64,000 nucleotides of DNA from Celeribacter neptunius (GCF_900113955.1 NZ_FORH01000001.1:114385-178384), one strand, 5' to 3'. Positions 15,256-26,019 are shown, numbered from the stretch's first letter. Notes: generated by a model not told the origin, from the sequence alone. Made by a program: numbers and translations.

Positions 15256-16974
15256 TCAGCTCCGCGTGCCGGCGAATTTTTCCTGCCATTCCTCGCGCTG
15301 CTCGTCACTGATCTTGGCGAAGAGATTGTCCGGCACCGCAAAGCCATGGCCCGGGGCCAGAGCATTGAGCGCGGCTTCGACATCTTCCGGCCAGTCGAGA
15401 TCCGGCAGCGCCAGTGCGGTCTGCAGCTTGCCACAGGTGTCGGGGATGAAGGGGCTGGAAAGACGCGCGTAAAGCCCGATCAGGTTGAGGCCGAGGCGTA
15501 CCTGGGCTGCGGCCTTGTCCGGATCTTCCTTGAATGTGGCCCAAGGCGCTGCAGATTGCAGGTATTCATTGCCGGCGACCCAGATGGCGCGCAGCGCGTT
15601 GGCGCCTTTGCGGACATCGATTGCATCCATATGCGACTGATATTCAGCGACTTTCTCGGTCAGATCCTTGATCAGCGCCGCTTCCTGTTCGCCGTAACTG
15701 CCGCCTTCCGGCACGGCCTCGGAGAACTTGGAACGGCAGAATTTGGTGATGCGGGACACGAAGTTGCCGAGAACATCGGCGAGATCCTTGTTCACCGAGG
15801 CTTGGAAATTTTCCCAGGTGAACTCGCTGTCCGAGCTTTCCGGAGCGTGCGAGAGCAGCCACCAGCGCCAGTAATCCGCCGGCAGGATGGAGAGCGCCTG
15901 ATCCATGAACACGCCGCGCCCGCGCGAGGTGGAGAATTGCCCGCCATCATAGTTCAGATAGTTGAACGATTTGATGTAATCGACCATCTTCCACGGTTCA
16001 TTGGAGCCGAGCATGGTGACCGGGAAGGACAGGGTGTGGAAGGGCACGTTGTCCTTGCCCATGAATTGCACATACCGCACATCATCGGCGCCCTTGTCGG
16101 TGCGCCACCAGCGTTCCCAGGCGGCGTCATCCAGACCGTGTTTCTCGGCCCATTCGCCACCGCAGGCGATATATTCAATCGGTGCGTCGAACCAGACGTA
16201 GAAGACCTTGCCCTCCATGCCTTCCCAAGGCGCGTCGCCCTTTTGCACCGGCACACCCCAGGACAGGTCGCGGGTGATGCCGCGGTCCTGCAGCCCGTCA
16301 CCATCGTTGAGCCATTTCTTGGCGATCGAGGTGGTGAGGATCGGCCAGTCAGCTTTGCTGTCGATCCAGTCATTCAATGCATCGCGCATCTTCGACTGTT
16401 TCAGATAGAGATGCTTGGTCTTGCGCTCTTCGAGATCGGTGGCACCCGAGATGGTCGAATGCGGATTGATCAGGTCGGTCGGGTCGAGCTGTTTGGTGCA
16501 ATTGTCGCATTGATCGCCGCGCGCGCTGTCATAACCGCAGTTCGGGCAGGTGCCCTCGATATAGCGGTCCGGCAGGAAGCGCCCGTCGGTTTCAGAGTAC
16601 ACCTGGGTCTCTTCCACCTCTTCGATCAGCCCCTCTTCGAACAGGCGTTTGGCGAGATGCTGGGTCAGCTTGCGGTTCTGCTCCGACGAGGACCGCCCGA
16701 AATGATCGAACGACAGGCGGAAGCCTTTGGCGATTTCGGCCTGAACGTCATGCAGCTCGGCGCAATATTCCGCCACCGGCTTGCCGGCTTTCTGCGCCGC
16801 GATCTCGGCGGGTGTGCCATGTTCGTCGGTGGCGCAGAGGAACAGAACCTCGTCGCCCCGGGCGCGGCGGTAGCGGGCATAGAGATCGGCGGGCAATTGC
16901 GAGCCGACGAGATTGCCGAGATGCTTGATGCCGTTGATATAGGGCAGGGCGGAGGTGATGAGCGTGCGTGCCAT
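15256..16974 (-). CDS. metG: Methionyl-tRNA synthetase
   Basis: The 572-residue class I synthetase charges tRNA-Met. [21 protein letters not shown] carries the HIGH motif as HLGN (18-21). A zinc knuckle with four Cys ([17 protein letters not shown]) places it in the E. coli-like MetG1 group, and [10 protein letters not shown] is the KMSKS equivalent. It lacks the C-terminal EMAP/Trbp111-like dimerisation domain of E. coli MetG, as is usual for alphaproteobacterial enzymes. The start at 16974 is chosen from the conserved N-terminus; the in-frame extension to 17049 has no family support. Confidence 0.98.
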   Translation of the reverse strand: MARTLITSALPYINGIKHLGNLVGSQLPADLYARYRRARGDEVLFLCATDEHGTPAEIAAQKAGKPVAEYCAELHDVQAEIAKGFRLSFDHFGRSSSEQNRKLTQHLAKRLFEEGLIEEVEETQVYSETDGRFLPDRYIEGTCPNCGYDSARGDQCDNCTKQLDPTDLINPHSTISGATDLEERKTKHLYLKQSKMRDALNDWIDSKADWPILTTSIAKKWLNDGDGLQDRGITRDLSWGVPVQKGDAPWEGMEGKVFYVWFDAPIEYIACGGEWAEKHGLDDAAWERWWRTDKGADDVRYVQFMGKDNVPFHTLSFPVTMLGSNEPWKMVDYIKSFNYLNYDGGQFSTSRGRGVFMDQALSILPADYWRWWLLSHAPESSDSEFTWENFQASVNKDLADVLGNFVSRITKFCRSKFSEAVPEGGSYGEQEAALIKDLTEKVAEYQSHMDAIDVRKGANALRAIWVAGNEYLQSAAPWATFKEDPDKAAAQVRLGLNLIGLYARLSSPFIPDTCGKLQTALALPDLDWPEDVEAALNALAPGHGFAVPDNLFAKISDEQREEWQEKFAGTRS

Positions 16975-17351
16975 AGGGTCGTCCGGTCGTCGGTTTCGAG
17001 AAATCTTTTGCCTCTCTATCGCGCCTCTTGCCAAAGAACCAGTGGGCAAAGCACCGGTAAGCCGTGGCCGCCGCGAAAAAAGGCGCGCAATCGGGGAGAA
17101 TGCGCGCCAAGTCCAACAGGGAGAGGGTCAGCAAGCGATCAGGATCGTTTGTGACCACATCTGTCAGGTAGGGGCCCAGGCGGAGAATTTCGAGGGGCAT
17201 TTGTGCACCTTTGCCTTGCAGGAATGAAAGCGGCACGTTTTTGTGAACACCTTGCCACGCCGCGATGCGGCGTTACTGTATGCGCCGACATGAAAATGCC
17301 CGGTCGGGCAGGCCACGCGCCCCAGGTGGGACAGACGAAGGATAATTCAGG
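16975..17351. other. Intergenic region between metG and the aldo/keto reductase gene
   Basis: No gene is called. A minus-strand ORF (start near 17200) runs 225 bases into metG out of frame and is not trusted. A 6-bp hairpin CGCCGC-GAT-GCGGCG at 17258-17272 lies 80 bases before the reductase start. Both divergent promoters must be here. Confidence 0.6.
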
Positions 17352-18392
17352 ATGAAAATGCGCAAAATCGGTCGTAGCGAGCTTTTGGTTTCCGAGATCT
17401 GCCTCGGCACAATGACCTGGGGGTCGCAAAACACCGAGAGCGAGGGCCACGCCCAGATCGACCGGGCCAAAGAGGTCGGGATCAATTTTATCGACACGGC
17501 GGAGGTCTACCCGGTCAACCCGATGCGCAAAGAAACTGCGGGCAAGACCGAGGACATCATTGGCAGCTACCTTGCCGCGCGCGGTGGGCGCGAGGATTGG
17601 GTGATTGCCTCAAAGATCGCCGGTCAGGGCGAAATCAACGAAGAGGGTATCCTGGCCTCGAATTTCGAGGCCCGTCTCGATGCCTCGCTGAAGCGGTTGA
17701 ACACCGATTATCTCGATCTCTACCAGCTGCACTGGCCCAATCGCGGCTCCTACTGTTTCCGGCAGAACTGGAATTACGACCCGATGAAACAGCCGTCGAA
17801 AGCCGAGATCGAGGACAATATGCGCGGTGTGCTCGAGGTCATGAGCGCGTTGCAGAAAAAGGGCAAGGTGCGTGAATTCGGCACCTCGAACGAGAGCGCA
17901 TGGGGCATGGCGCAATGGCTGCGCCTGGCCGACGAGATGGGCGCGCCGCGGATGCAGTCGATCCAGAACGAATATTCTCTGATGTACCGGCTCTATGACA
18001 CCGATTTGGCGGAGCTCGCCGTGCATGAGGATATCACGCTTCTGGCCTATTCGCCTCTGGCCGCCGGTCTGCTGACCGACAAGTACAAGGGCGGGTCCGT
18101 GGTGCCGAAAGGCTCGCGCATGGATATCAACGGCAATCTGGGCGGTCGCGTGACGGAGCGTGCCTGGCCTGCGGTGGCGGCCTATGTCGAGTTGGCAAAG
18201 AAGCACGGGATCGATCCCACGACGATGTCGGTGGCCTGGACCCTGACGCGACCCTTCGACACCATGCCGATCATCGGGGCGACCTCGCTCGAGCAGCTTG
18301 AAAAATCGCTCGACGCGCGCGATGTTGCGCTCAGCGAGGAGCTCATCAAGGACCTCGATACAGTGAACAAGGCCCACCCGCTGCCGTTCTGA
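17352..18392 (+). CDS. Aldo/keto reductase, Tas-like
   Basis: The 346-residue NADPH-dependent oxidoreductase folds as a TIM barrel. MRKIGRSELLVSEICLGTMTWGSQNTE starts the family pattern. The catalytic Asp and Tyr lie in INFIDTAEVYPVNP (about residues 56-69), followed by a Lys in VIASKIAG and a His in LYQLHWPNRG. The PVNPMRKETAGKTE segment is characteristic of E. coli Tas-type (AKR11/12-like) reductases. The ATG at 17352 follows AAGGA by nine bases. The physiological substrate is unknown. Confidence 0.93.
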   Translation: MKMRKIGRSELLVSEICLGTMTWGSQNTESEGHAQIDRAKEVGINFIDTAEVYPVNPMRKETAGKTEDIIGSYLAARGGREDWVIASKIAGQGEINEEGILASNFEARLDASLKRLNTDYLDLYQLHWPNRGSYCFRQNWNYDPMKQPSKAEIEDNMRGVLEVMSALQKKGKVREFGTSNESAWGMAQWLRLADEMGAPRMQSIQNEYSLMYRLYDTDLAELAVHEDITLLAYSPLAAGLLTDKYKGGSVVPKGSRMDINGNLGGRVTERAWPAVAAYVELAKKHGIDPTTMSVAWTLTRPFDTMPIIGATSLEQLEKSLDARDVALSEELIKDLDTVNKAHPLPF

Positions 18393-18429
18393 GGACGGCG
18401 GGTGCGGGAGCACCCCAAAGGAGAGCCCG

Positions 18430-18783
18430 ATGCGTATCCCCCTGTTGATCCTTCTCTCTGCGCTGGGCTTGTCGGCCTGCCAGCAGGAACAGCCCCGGGA
18501 CGTGTCGGGCTATGGCGTCTCGACCATAGATCCCAACACCACGCAGACCGAGAAAACCGCCTGCGAGGCGCGCGGCGGCACCTTCCGTCCCGCCGGTCTG
18601 GCCGGGTTGATGACCTGTTTCGAAACGCCCAAGGATGCGGGCAAGAGCTGTGGTAAATCAGGCGATTGCAGCACCGGGCAATGTCTGGCCCGCTCGCGCA
18701 GTTGTTCGCCGATCACGCCGCTCTTTGGCTGCAACGAGGTGTTGGACGCCGAAGGGCGGGTGGTGAGCCTGTGCGTGGATTGA
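18430..18783 (+). CDS. Cysteine-rich lipoprotein of unknown function
   Basis: The 117-residue product has a lipoprotein signal peptide MRIPLLILLSALGLSAC with lipobox L-S-A-C17, then eight further Cys (ACEARGG, TCFETP, SCGKSGDCSTGQCLARSRSCSP, GCNEV, LCVD), enough for four disulfides in the periplasm. The CGKSGDCSTGQCLARSRSC block looks like a small disulfide knot. AAAGGAGA lies at ideal distance before the ATG. Its last 12-13 bases overlap the lipocalin gene, so the two are probably translationally coupled. No known family is recognised with confidence. Confidence 0.85.
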   Translation: MRIPLLILLSALGLSACQQEQPRDVSGYGVSTIDPNTTQTEKTACEARGGTFRPAGLAGLMTCFETPKDAGKSCGKSGDCSTGQCLARSRSCSPITPLFGCNEVLDAEGRVVSLCVD

Positions 18784-19286
18784 GTTTGCGGCACATCCTC
18801 GCCGGGCTGTCTCTGGCGCTTCTGGCGGGCTGCATGGCCCCAACTCAGAGCGCCAGGGGGCTGCGCGATCCGGAGGTGCCGATGTCCTCGATCGCCGCAC
18901 TCGATGCGGCGCAATTTGCCGGGCGCTGGTACGAGGTCGCCGCATTCGTGCCCGAAGGGGCCAGCTGTGTCATCGGGGCGATGACCGTCGCCCTGCAGAA
19001 AAGCGGCGATCTGATGATCACCGAAGGGCCCTGTGCCGACGGCGCCCCGCGTCGCGGTCTGGCGCGGCGCATCGGGCCCGGGCGTTATGCCTTTGCCGGC
19101 GATGAGTTTTGGGTCCTCTGGGTCGATGCCACCTATCATACGGCGGTGATCGGCTCTCCCTCGGGGCAGGCGCATGTGCTGTCGCGCGATCTGAGCCTGC
19201 CGCCGGATCGCAGACAGGCGGTCGAGGGCATTCTTGACTGGAATGGCTATGACATCAGCCGGTTGCGTCCGGCGCGCCGGAAATAA
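18771..19286 (+). CDS. Lipocalin-family outer-membrane lipoprotein (Blc-like)
   Basis: The product (171 residues from the GTG at 18771) has a lipoprotein signal with lipobox L-A-G-C21 and a lipocalin barrel starting at FAGRWYEVAAFVPEG (GxW motif, Gly51-Trp53). The C-terminal SRDLSLPPDRRQAVEGILDWNGYDISRLRP matches the Blc-type end. Bacterial Blc proteins bind lysophospholipids or fatty acids at the envelope. The longer frame back to 18666 lies inside the upstream gene and is rejected; a TTG at 18780 (TTGA overlap) is an alternative start. The overlap with the Cys-rich lipoprotein gene suggests one operon. Confidence 0.85.
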   Translation: MRGLSLRHILAGLSLALLAGCMAPTQSARGLRDPEVPMSSIAALDAAQFAGRWYEVAAFVPEGASCVIGAMTVALQKSGDLMITEGPCADGAPRRGLARRIGPGRYAFAGDEFWVLWVDATYHTAVIGSPSGQAHVLSRDLSLPPDRRQAVEGILDWNGYDISRLRPARRK

Positions 19287-19373
19287 GCGAAATTTCTCCG
19301 CTTCACATCCTGTGATGGGCCTGCAAAAATTTTTTGACTAGGCGGTCCGGATATTGCCGCGTATAGGCCGGGG

Positions 19374-20738
19374 ATGATCATGGAACGGACATATCTTGAG
19401 CACGCGAAAAAGATCCTCGTGCTGGGCCTGCCTCTGGCGGGCAGTCAGATTGCGCAATTTTCCGTGCATATGACCGATGTCATCATGATGGGCTGGTACG
19501 GGCTCGACGAGCTCGCCGCCCTCGTGCTGGCCTCCGGTTTCTGGTTCGTGCTGTTCATTCTGATGGCCGGGTTTGCCTTTGCCGTGGTGCCGCTGGTGGC
19601 GACCGCCGCGGGCAAGGGCGACAGCACCACCATTCGCCGTGCCACCCGCATGGCGATCTGGCTGTCGCTTCTGGCCGCGGTGCTGATCTATCCGATCTTC
19701 GGCTATTCAGATGACATCCTGATGGCGCTCGGACAACAGCCGCATATCGCCGCCCAGGCCCGGCCCTATCTGGCGGTCGCGGGGTTCGAAATGGCGCCGG
19801 CGCTGATCGTCGCGGTGTTCCGCAGCTATTTCTCGGCCTTGGAGCGCACCCGGGTGGTGCTCTTCGTGGTGATCGGTGCGGTGATGCTCAATGCCGGGCT
19901 GAATTACATGTTCATCTTCGGCAATCTCGGCGCCCCGGAGCTTGGCGTGCTGGGCTCGGCCATTGCCTCGCTCATCGTGCATACGGTGATGATGATCGTG
20001 CTGGCGCTCTATGCCGCCAAGGCAACGCCGGAGAACGACCTGTTCCGCAACCCTCTGAAACCCGATTGGGCGATGTTCGCCACGGTGTTTCGCATGGGCG
20101 TGCCGATCGGCATCACCTCTCTGGCGGAAGTCGGCCTGTTCAACGCCGCAGCCCTGATGATGGGTTGGATCGGCACCGCCACGCTCGCCGCCCACGGCAT
20201 CGTCCTGCAGCTCACCGCCATCGCTTTCATGACCCAGATCGGCCTGTCGCAGGCCGGCACCATCCGGGTGGGCAACGCCATGGGGCGCGAGGATGAGGCG
20301 GATCTGCGCAAGGGTGCGCTGGTCGTCGTCGTCCTCTCGGCGGTGATGGCGGCGATTTCCTCGGCGCTGTTCCTGTTGTTCCCGGATTTCCTCATCGGCC
20401 TGTTCATCGCCCCGGATGAGCCGGCGCGCGACCAGGTGCTGGCCATCGGCGGCATGCTGATCGTGATCGCGGCGGCGCTGCAATTCTCCGATGGCGGTCA
20501 GGTGGTGGCGCTCTCACTGCTCCGCGGCCTGCATGACACGGCGGTGCCGATGTGGCTCGCGGCCCTGAGCTATTGGGGGCTCGGCATGCCGGCGGCCTAT
20601 ATCTTCGGCTTTGTGCTGGACTGGGGCGCGACGGGGGTCTGGATGGGATTTGTCTTCGGACTGACCACCGCCTGGTGGACGATGAGCTATCGCTTCTGGC
20701 GCAATAAATCGCACATCTCGGGCGGGCGGCGGGGCTGA
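19374..20738 (+). CDS. MATE-family multidrug efflux transporter (NorM-like)
   Basis: The 454-residue inner-membrane protein has twelve hydrophobic segments in two MatE halves. Family marks include ILVLGLPLAGSQIAQFSVHMTDVIMMGWYG near the N-terminus and GVPIGITSLAEVGLFNAAALMMGWIGT opening the second half. Such pumps export cationic drugs or metabolites by Na+ or H+ antiport; the substrate is not readable. ATGs at 19374 and 19380 are both possible. The codon use looks like that of its neighbours. Confidence 0.93.
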   Translation: MIMERTYLEHAKKILVLGLPLAGSQIAQFSVHMTDVIMMGWYGLDELAALVLASGFWFVLFILMAGFAFAVVPLVATAAGKGDSTTIRRATRMAIWLSLLAAVLIYPIFGYSDDILMALGQQPHIAAQARPYLAVAGFEMAPALIVAVFRSYFSALERTRVVLFVVIGAVMLNAGLNYMFIFGNLGAPELGVLGSAIASLIVHTVMMIVLALYAAKATPENDLFRNPLKPDWAMFATVFRMGVPIGITSLAEVGLFNAAALMMGWIGTATLAAHGIVLQLTAIAFMTQIGLSQAGTIRVGNAMGREDEADLRKGALVVVVLSAVMAAISSALFLLFPDFLIGLFIAPDEPARDQVLAIGGMLIVIAAALQFSDGGQVVALSLLRGLHDTAVPMWLAALSYWGLGMPAAYIFGFVLDWGATGVWMGFVFGLTTAWWTMSYRFWRNKSHISGGRRG

Positions 20739-20759
20739 GCGGGCCGTCAGCGCGGCCCT

Positions 20760-20801
20760 GACAGATCAGTCCCGACAGGTCAGTTTCGACAGGTCAGTCC
20801 T
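20760..20801. repeat. Three tandem 14-base repeats
   Basis: GACAGATCAGTCCC, GACAGGTCAGTTTC and GACAGGTCAGTCCT follow without spacing between the MATE stop and the end of the convergent small gene. The last copy includes that gene's stop codon (20794-20796). Confidence 0.8.
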
Positions 20802-21197
20802 GGCCTTTGAGCAGCCGATCGGCTTTCTTGCGCACCAGCACCGTGCGCAGGTCATGCATGGCCAGCAAAAGCGCATCGGTGACATTTTCGAGCTGATCGT
20901 CGGTCGCCCGGGTCTGCGCCCAATGCGCGGTGAGATTGAGATAATCCACCGCCCGGTGAATGTCGTCGATATCGCGCTGGGCCAGAAGCGCCAGACGGTC
21001 TGCCATCCAGTCTTCGATGACCTTCATATCCCCGGACGAGAGCTCGCGCCCGCCATGGGGTTTGATCTCACCGTTCTTGATGTTGATCACCGCGATCTGA
21101 TCCATCTCGATCCGGCGCTGGCGGTTTTCCGTGTCCACGCGGAACACGAAAGCGCCATTCTCGCGCACGCGGAAATAATATTCGGGCAGATCGACGC

Positions 21198-21201
<4 letters not shown>
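20794..21201 (-). CDS. Conserved hypothetical protein, 135 residues
   Basis: No family is recognised. The protein has an N-terminal beta-rich part (YYFRVRENGAFVFRVDTENRQRRIEMDQIAVINIKNGEI, residues 8-47), then helices (DMKVIEDWMADRLALLAQRDIDDIHRAVDYLNLTAHWAQT and ENVTDALLLAMHDLRTVLVRKKADRLL). It is charged and cytoplasmic, with no Cys. Its ATG overlaps the stop of the upstream VOC gene by four bases (ATGA), and that gene overlaps aspC in the same way, so it is the third gene of an aspC operon. Confidence 0.8.
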
Positions 21202-22789
<1,588 letters not shown>

Positions 22790-22893
22790 TCATGTTCGTG
22801 CCAGTGATAGCGCCAAATCTCCCCGCTCGCCAAGACGTCCCTTGCGATAATCCGGCGTTGGGTGCAAAAAGCTCGCGATCAGGGAGATATGCC

Positions 22894-23184
22894 ATGAGCG
22901 AGACCGCAAACGAAACGATCGAAATCCGTCGCAAACGTCTGAAAATCCGGGCCTGGCGCCGCGGCATCAAGGAGATGGACTTGCTGATCGGCGGCTATGC
23001 CGATGCCCATCTCGCGCACATGGATCAGGTCCAGCTCGACGAGTTCGAACAGCTGATGGACGAGCACGATCAGGACCTTCTGTCCTATGCCACCGGGTTG
23101 AAACCGGTGCCGACCCATCTCAAGCCGATGCTCGAGAAACTGATTGCTGATGCCGATCAGGCGTCCTGGGGGCTCAAGGGCTGA
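22894..23184 (+). CDS. sdhE: Succinate dehydrogenase assembly factor SdhE (FAD assembly)
   Basis: The 96-residue protein belongs to the SdhE/Sdh5/YgfY (DUF339) family, which promotes covalent attachment of FAD to the SdhA flavoprotein. The signature RGxxE is R23-G24-I25-K26-E27 (RRGIKEMDLLIGGYA), followed by EFEQLMDEHDQDLLSY. The ATG at 22894 follows AGGGAGA by seven bases; the in-frame extension upstream covers the promoter and is rejected. It is divergent from aspC. No sdh genes are in the window. Confidence 0.93.
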   Translation: MSETANETIEIRRKRLKIRAWRRGIKEMDLLIGGYADAHLAHMDQVQLDEFEQLMDEHDQDLLSYATGLKPVPTHLKPMLEKLIADADQASWGLKG

Positions 23185-23225
23185 GCGCGGCCTGGGGGCC
23201 TCCTTTATGGTTTGCGAAGCCCTGT

Positions 23226-23290
23226 GAATTTCCCTTCAATTTGCATCGATTGCAAAAATTTCCGCTGTTTAACTGAATTTTGGGAAATTC
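23226..23290. promoter_or_regulatory. Inverted repeats upstream of the LdtR-like regulator gene
   Basis: GAATTTCCC (23226-23234) is repeated inverted as GGGAAATTC (23282-23290), and TTTGCA-N5-TGCAAA lies between them (23240-23256). The position 42-105 bases before the ATG suggests operator sites, possibly for autoregulation. Confidence 0.45.
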
Positions 23291-23331
23291 CCGGCAATCT
23301 GCCCCTCGATGAGCCTTTGGCGGAGTGACAG

Positions 23332-23829
23332 ATGAGCATGCATTCAAGCTTTATTAAAACGACGGATTCGTCCTTCATGTCTCAATATCTTGAGGCGCTA
23401 TCTCTGGTGGAGCGGCTGCACCGGCTGCTTCTCGATGTGATCAAGGATGAATTCGAACGGGTCGGAATTCTCGAAATCAACGCGGTTCAGGCGCTGTTGC
23501 TGTTCAACGTTGGCGAAAACGAAGTGACCGCCGGCGAATTGAAATCGCGCGGCTATTATCAGGGCTCGAACGTGTCCTATAATCTCAAGAAACTGGTGGA
23601 CATGGGCTATATGCACCATCAGCGCTGCGAGATCGATCGCCGCTCGGTGCGGGTGAAACTCACCGACAAGGGCGACCGGGTGCGCATCATCGTGTCCGAG
23701 TTGTTTGCCCGTCATGCCGAAGGGCTGCAGGGCAAGGGCGTGATTTCCTCGGAAGGGATCGAGGATATCAACACGTCTCTGCGCCGCGTCGAACGCTACT
23801 GGGCTGACCAGATCCGCTATATTTATTGA
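23332..23829 (+). CDS. ldtR: MarR-family winged-helix regulator, LdtR-like
   Basis: The 165-residue protein has a MarR winged helix-turn-helix (about 45-115): ILEINAVQALLLFNVGENEVTAGELKSRGYYQGSNVSYNLKKLVDMGYMHHQRCEIDRRSVRVKLTDKG. This is the pattern of the alphaproteobacterial LdtR group, known from Liberibacter and Sinorhizobium as regulators of an L,D-transpeptidase gene and stress tolerance. The ATG at 23332 has CGGAG six bases upstream. No L,D-transpeptidase gene is in the window, so its target is unseen. A strong terminator follows. Confidence 0.85.
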   Translation: MSMHSSFIKTTDSSFMSQYLEALSLVERLHRLLLDVIKDEFERVGILEINAVQALLLFNVGENEVTAGELKSRGYYQGSNVSYNLKKLVDMGYMHHQRCEIDRRSVRVKLTDKGDRVRIIVSELFARHAEGLQGKGVISSEGIEDINTSLRRVERYWADQIRYIY

Positions 23830-23855
23830 GTTTTTCGCTTTTTCAGAGCTTTTGA

Positions 23856-23891
23856 AGGCAGAGGGGCACACTCCGGTCCCTCTGCCTTTTT
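23856..23891 (+). terminator. Terminator of the ldtR-like gene
   Basis: AGGCAGAGGG (23856-23865) pairs perfectly with CCCTCTGCCT (23878-23887), followed by TTTTTCT. Confidence 0.9.
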
Positions 23892-23900
23892 CTATGCGAT

Positions 23901-24650
23901 TTAGTGCGGCGTGTTCCATGTTGCCTGATCGGGCATGTCCAGCCATCCCACCGTCACCGTCTGCAATTCCTTGAGCAATTTCCGGGTCATGGCGCGTTCG
24001 TAATCGCTGTAATTCCGGGCCCGCTCGACGAAGGCACCAAAGCCCTTGATCACCGCGCCGTGGAAATAGCGCTCGAGCATGTCGAGCTCGCGGGCCACCG
24101 CCGCCGGATCGGCCATGTCGGAACCCGTCGAGACGATCAACCCGTTGATCGTCACATCCGCCAGTGCGGCATCGAACCGGACGCGTTCCGGGCGTGGTCC
24201 CATGTTGGATTTTCCGTCGGCGGAAATATCGAGCGTATAGCGCCAGCACTCGGGCTTCTGGGCCAAAAGCGCCCCACCGTAGCGCATCGCCTCACCCATG
24301 GCGGTGCCGGGACCATGCGGGACACGGATCTGCGTCCTCAGTTGTGCCTGCACATCGGCGAGATCGTCGCGGCTGCGGATCGCGGTCCAGCCGATGAGTG
24401 TGCGCGGCGAGGCATCCCCGGCCCATTCATAGACGGCGAGCGAGACTGGCGCGCCCTCCATGGCCAGGAATGCCTGTTGCACCTCTGGGGCATTGAGCGC
24501 GCGGGCCAGTCCCTCGACCTGCAGCTGCCATTCCTGGGCATCGACCGAGCCCGAGACATCGAGGCCCAAGGCCAGCGCCTGACGGCAGGTCTCGGCCTGG
24601 ACCGCGGCGGCCGAGAACAGCGTTGCTGCGAGTATCGCGGCGGCTTTTAC
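23901..24650 (-). CDS. DUF1194 secreted von Willebrand A-like protein
   Basis: The 249-residue protein starts with a signal peptide [20 protein letters not shown] (cut after residue 20), then a VWA-type fold: metal-ion site DVSGS at 32-36 (LALGLDVSGSVDAQEWQLQVEGLARAL) and SADGKSNMG. This is the DUF1194 family, common and uncharacterised in alphaproteobacteria, probably periplasmic. I choose the TTG at 24650: it overlaps the stop of the upstream glyoxalase-like gene and gives the signal peptide directly, whereas the frame upstream to 24815 lies entirely inside that gene. The pair is probably translationally coupled. Confidence 0.85.
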   Translation of the reverse strand, partial: VKAAAILAATLFSAAAVQAETCRQALALGLDVSGSVDAQEWQLQVEGLARALNAPEVQQAFLAMEGAPVSLAVYEWAGDASPRTLIGWTAIRSRDDLADVQAQLRTQIRVPHGPGTAMGEAMRYGGALLAQKPECWRYTLDISADGKSNMGPRPERVRFDAALADVTINGLIVSTGSDMADPAAVARELDMLERYFHGAVIKGFGAFVERARNYSDYERAMTRKLLKELQTVTVGWLDMPDQATWNTPH

Positions 24651-25069
24651 CAATGACCCGTGTTCTCCATCGAGGCCCAGGGTTCGGCGGGTGCCAGGCT
24701 TGCGCCCTTTTGCAGCAACTCGATCGAGATATTGTCGGGCGAGCGCACAAAGGCCATATGACCGTCGCGCGGCGGCCGGTTGATCGTCACGCCATTGTCC
24801 ATCAGATGCTGGCACAGCGCGTAGATATCCTCGACCTCATAGGCGAGATGGCCGAAATGCCGTCCGTCCGAGGGCAGACCCTCGTCGCCGTCCCAGTTAT
24901 AGGTCAGTTCCACGGGGCAATCCTCATTGCCCGGGGCGGCCATGAAGATCAGGCTAAACCGCCCGCCTTCGCTCTCATGCCGCCGGGTCTCTTTCAGCCC
25001 CAGAAGCTCGAAAAACGCCATGCTCTTTTCCAGATCCTTGACCCGGACCATCGTGTGCAGATATTTCAT
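24647..25069 (-). CDS. gloA: VOC-superfamily protein, lactoylglutathione lyase (glyoxalase I)
   Basis: The 140-residue protein matches glyoxalase I, which converts the hemithioacetal of methylglyoxal and glutathione to S-lactoylglutathione. Two VOC repeats carry the metal ligands His5 ([25 protein letters not shown]), a Glu in CPVELTYNW, a His in [12 protein letters not shown] and a Glu in ISIELLQKG. The ATG at 25069 is the family start and has GGAGGGATCGC before it. It is followed, overlapping, by the DUF1194 gene and is divergent from thyA. Confidence 0.92.
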   Translation of the reverse strand: MKYLHTMVRVKDLEKSMAFFELLGLKETRRHESEGGRFSLIFMAAPGNEDCPVELTYNWDGDEGLPSDGRHFGHLAYEVEDIYALCQHLMDNGVTINRPPRDGHMAFVRSPDNISIELLQKGASLAPAEPWASMENTGHW

Positions 25070-25224
25070 GCGATCCCTCCTGTTATGCCGGCCCGACGGG
25101 GCCGCTTGCCGGGACTCTAGCCTTTTGTGCGGTGAATGCCACCGTTTCGCATATGTGTCTTTGCGAATCCCCCTGTGACCTCTGTATAGAGGGGTGGATA
25201 CCACCATATCTTGGGGAGGCGCCC

Positions 25225-26019
25225 GTGCAGCAATACCATGATCAGTTGAAGACCATTCTCGCCCATGGGGTCGACACGACCGACCGCACCGGCACCGGAA
25301 CGCGCTCCTATTTCGGTCTGCAGGCGCGCTATGATCTCGCCGATGGTTTCCCGATGGTCACCACGAAAAAACTGCACCTGCGCTCGATCATCCACGAGTT
25401 GCTGTGGTTCCTCGCCGGCGACACCAATATCCGTTACCTGAAGGACAACGGTGTCTCGATCTGGGACGAATGGGCCGATGAGAATGGCGATCTCGGGCCG
25501 GTTTACGGCGCGCAATGGCGCAAGTGGCCCGGCTCGGACCGTGGCGCCATCGATCAGATCCAGAACCTGCTGAACGCGATCGAAAAGAGCCCGGATTCGC
25601 GCCGTCTGATCGTCTCCGCCTGGAACCCGGCCGAGGTGGACCATATGGCGCTGCCGCCGTGCCACACGCTCTGGCAGGTGAAAATCCTCGGCGGCAAGAT
25701 GCATCTCCAGCTCTATCAACGCTCCGCCGACATGTTTTTGGGCGTGCCGTTCAACATCGCCTCCTATGCGCTCCTGCTCGCCATGCTGGCGCAGGTCACG
25801 GGCTATGAGCCGGGCACATTCGTCCATTCGATCGGCGATGCGCATATCTATTCCAACCACATGGAACAGGTGGAGCTGCAGCTCTCGCGGACACCGAAAG
25901 CCCTGCCGAAGCTGCGGCTCAATCCGGATGTGAAAAGCCTGTTCGATTTCAAATTCGAGGATATCGAGATCGTTGACTATGCCCCGGATGGCGCGATCAA
26001 GGCGCCGGTGGCGGTCTGA
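25225..26019 (+). CDS. thyA: Thymidylate synthase
   Basis: The enzyme converts dUMP to dTMP with methylene-THF, yielding dihydrofolate. The 264 residues equal the E. coli length exactly, and the catalytic Cys146 sits in [21 protein letters not shown] (20-31), [16 protein letters not shown] and [20 protein letters not shown] are all family blocks. Translation starts at GTG (25225), preceded by GGGGAGG at 25213-25219; the in-frame ATG at 25132 lies outside the family N-terminus. folA follows 18 bases later, giving the usual thyA-folA pair. Confidence 0.97.
   Translation: MQQYHDQLKTILAHGVDTTDRTGTGTRSYFGLQARYDLADGFPMVTTKKLHLRSIIHELLWFLAGDTNIRYLKDNGVSIWDEWADENGDLGPVYGAQWRKWPGSDRGAIDQIQNLLNAIEKSPDSRRLIVSAWNPAEVDHMALPPCHTLWQVKILGGKMHLQLYQRSADMFLGVPFNIASYALLLAMLAQVTGYEPGTFVHSIGDAHIYSNHMEQVELQLSRTPKALPKLRLNPDVKSLFDFKFEDIEIVDYAPDGAIKAPVAV

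Noticed and set aside
16748..17200. A minus-strand ORF starting MPLEILRLGPYLTDVV upstream of metG
   Set aside because: Its first 60 residues look plausible, but the frame continues 225 bases into metG out of frame and no ribosome site or family supports it.
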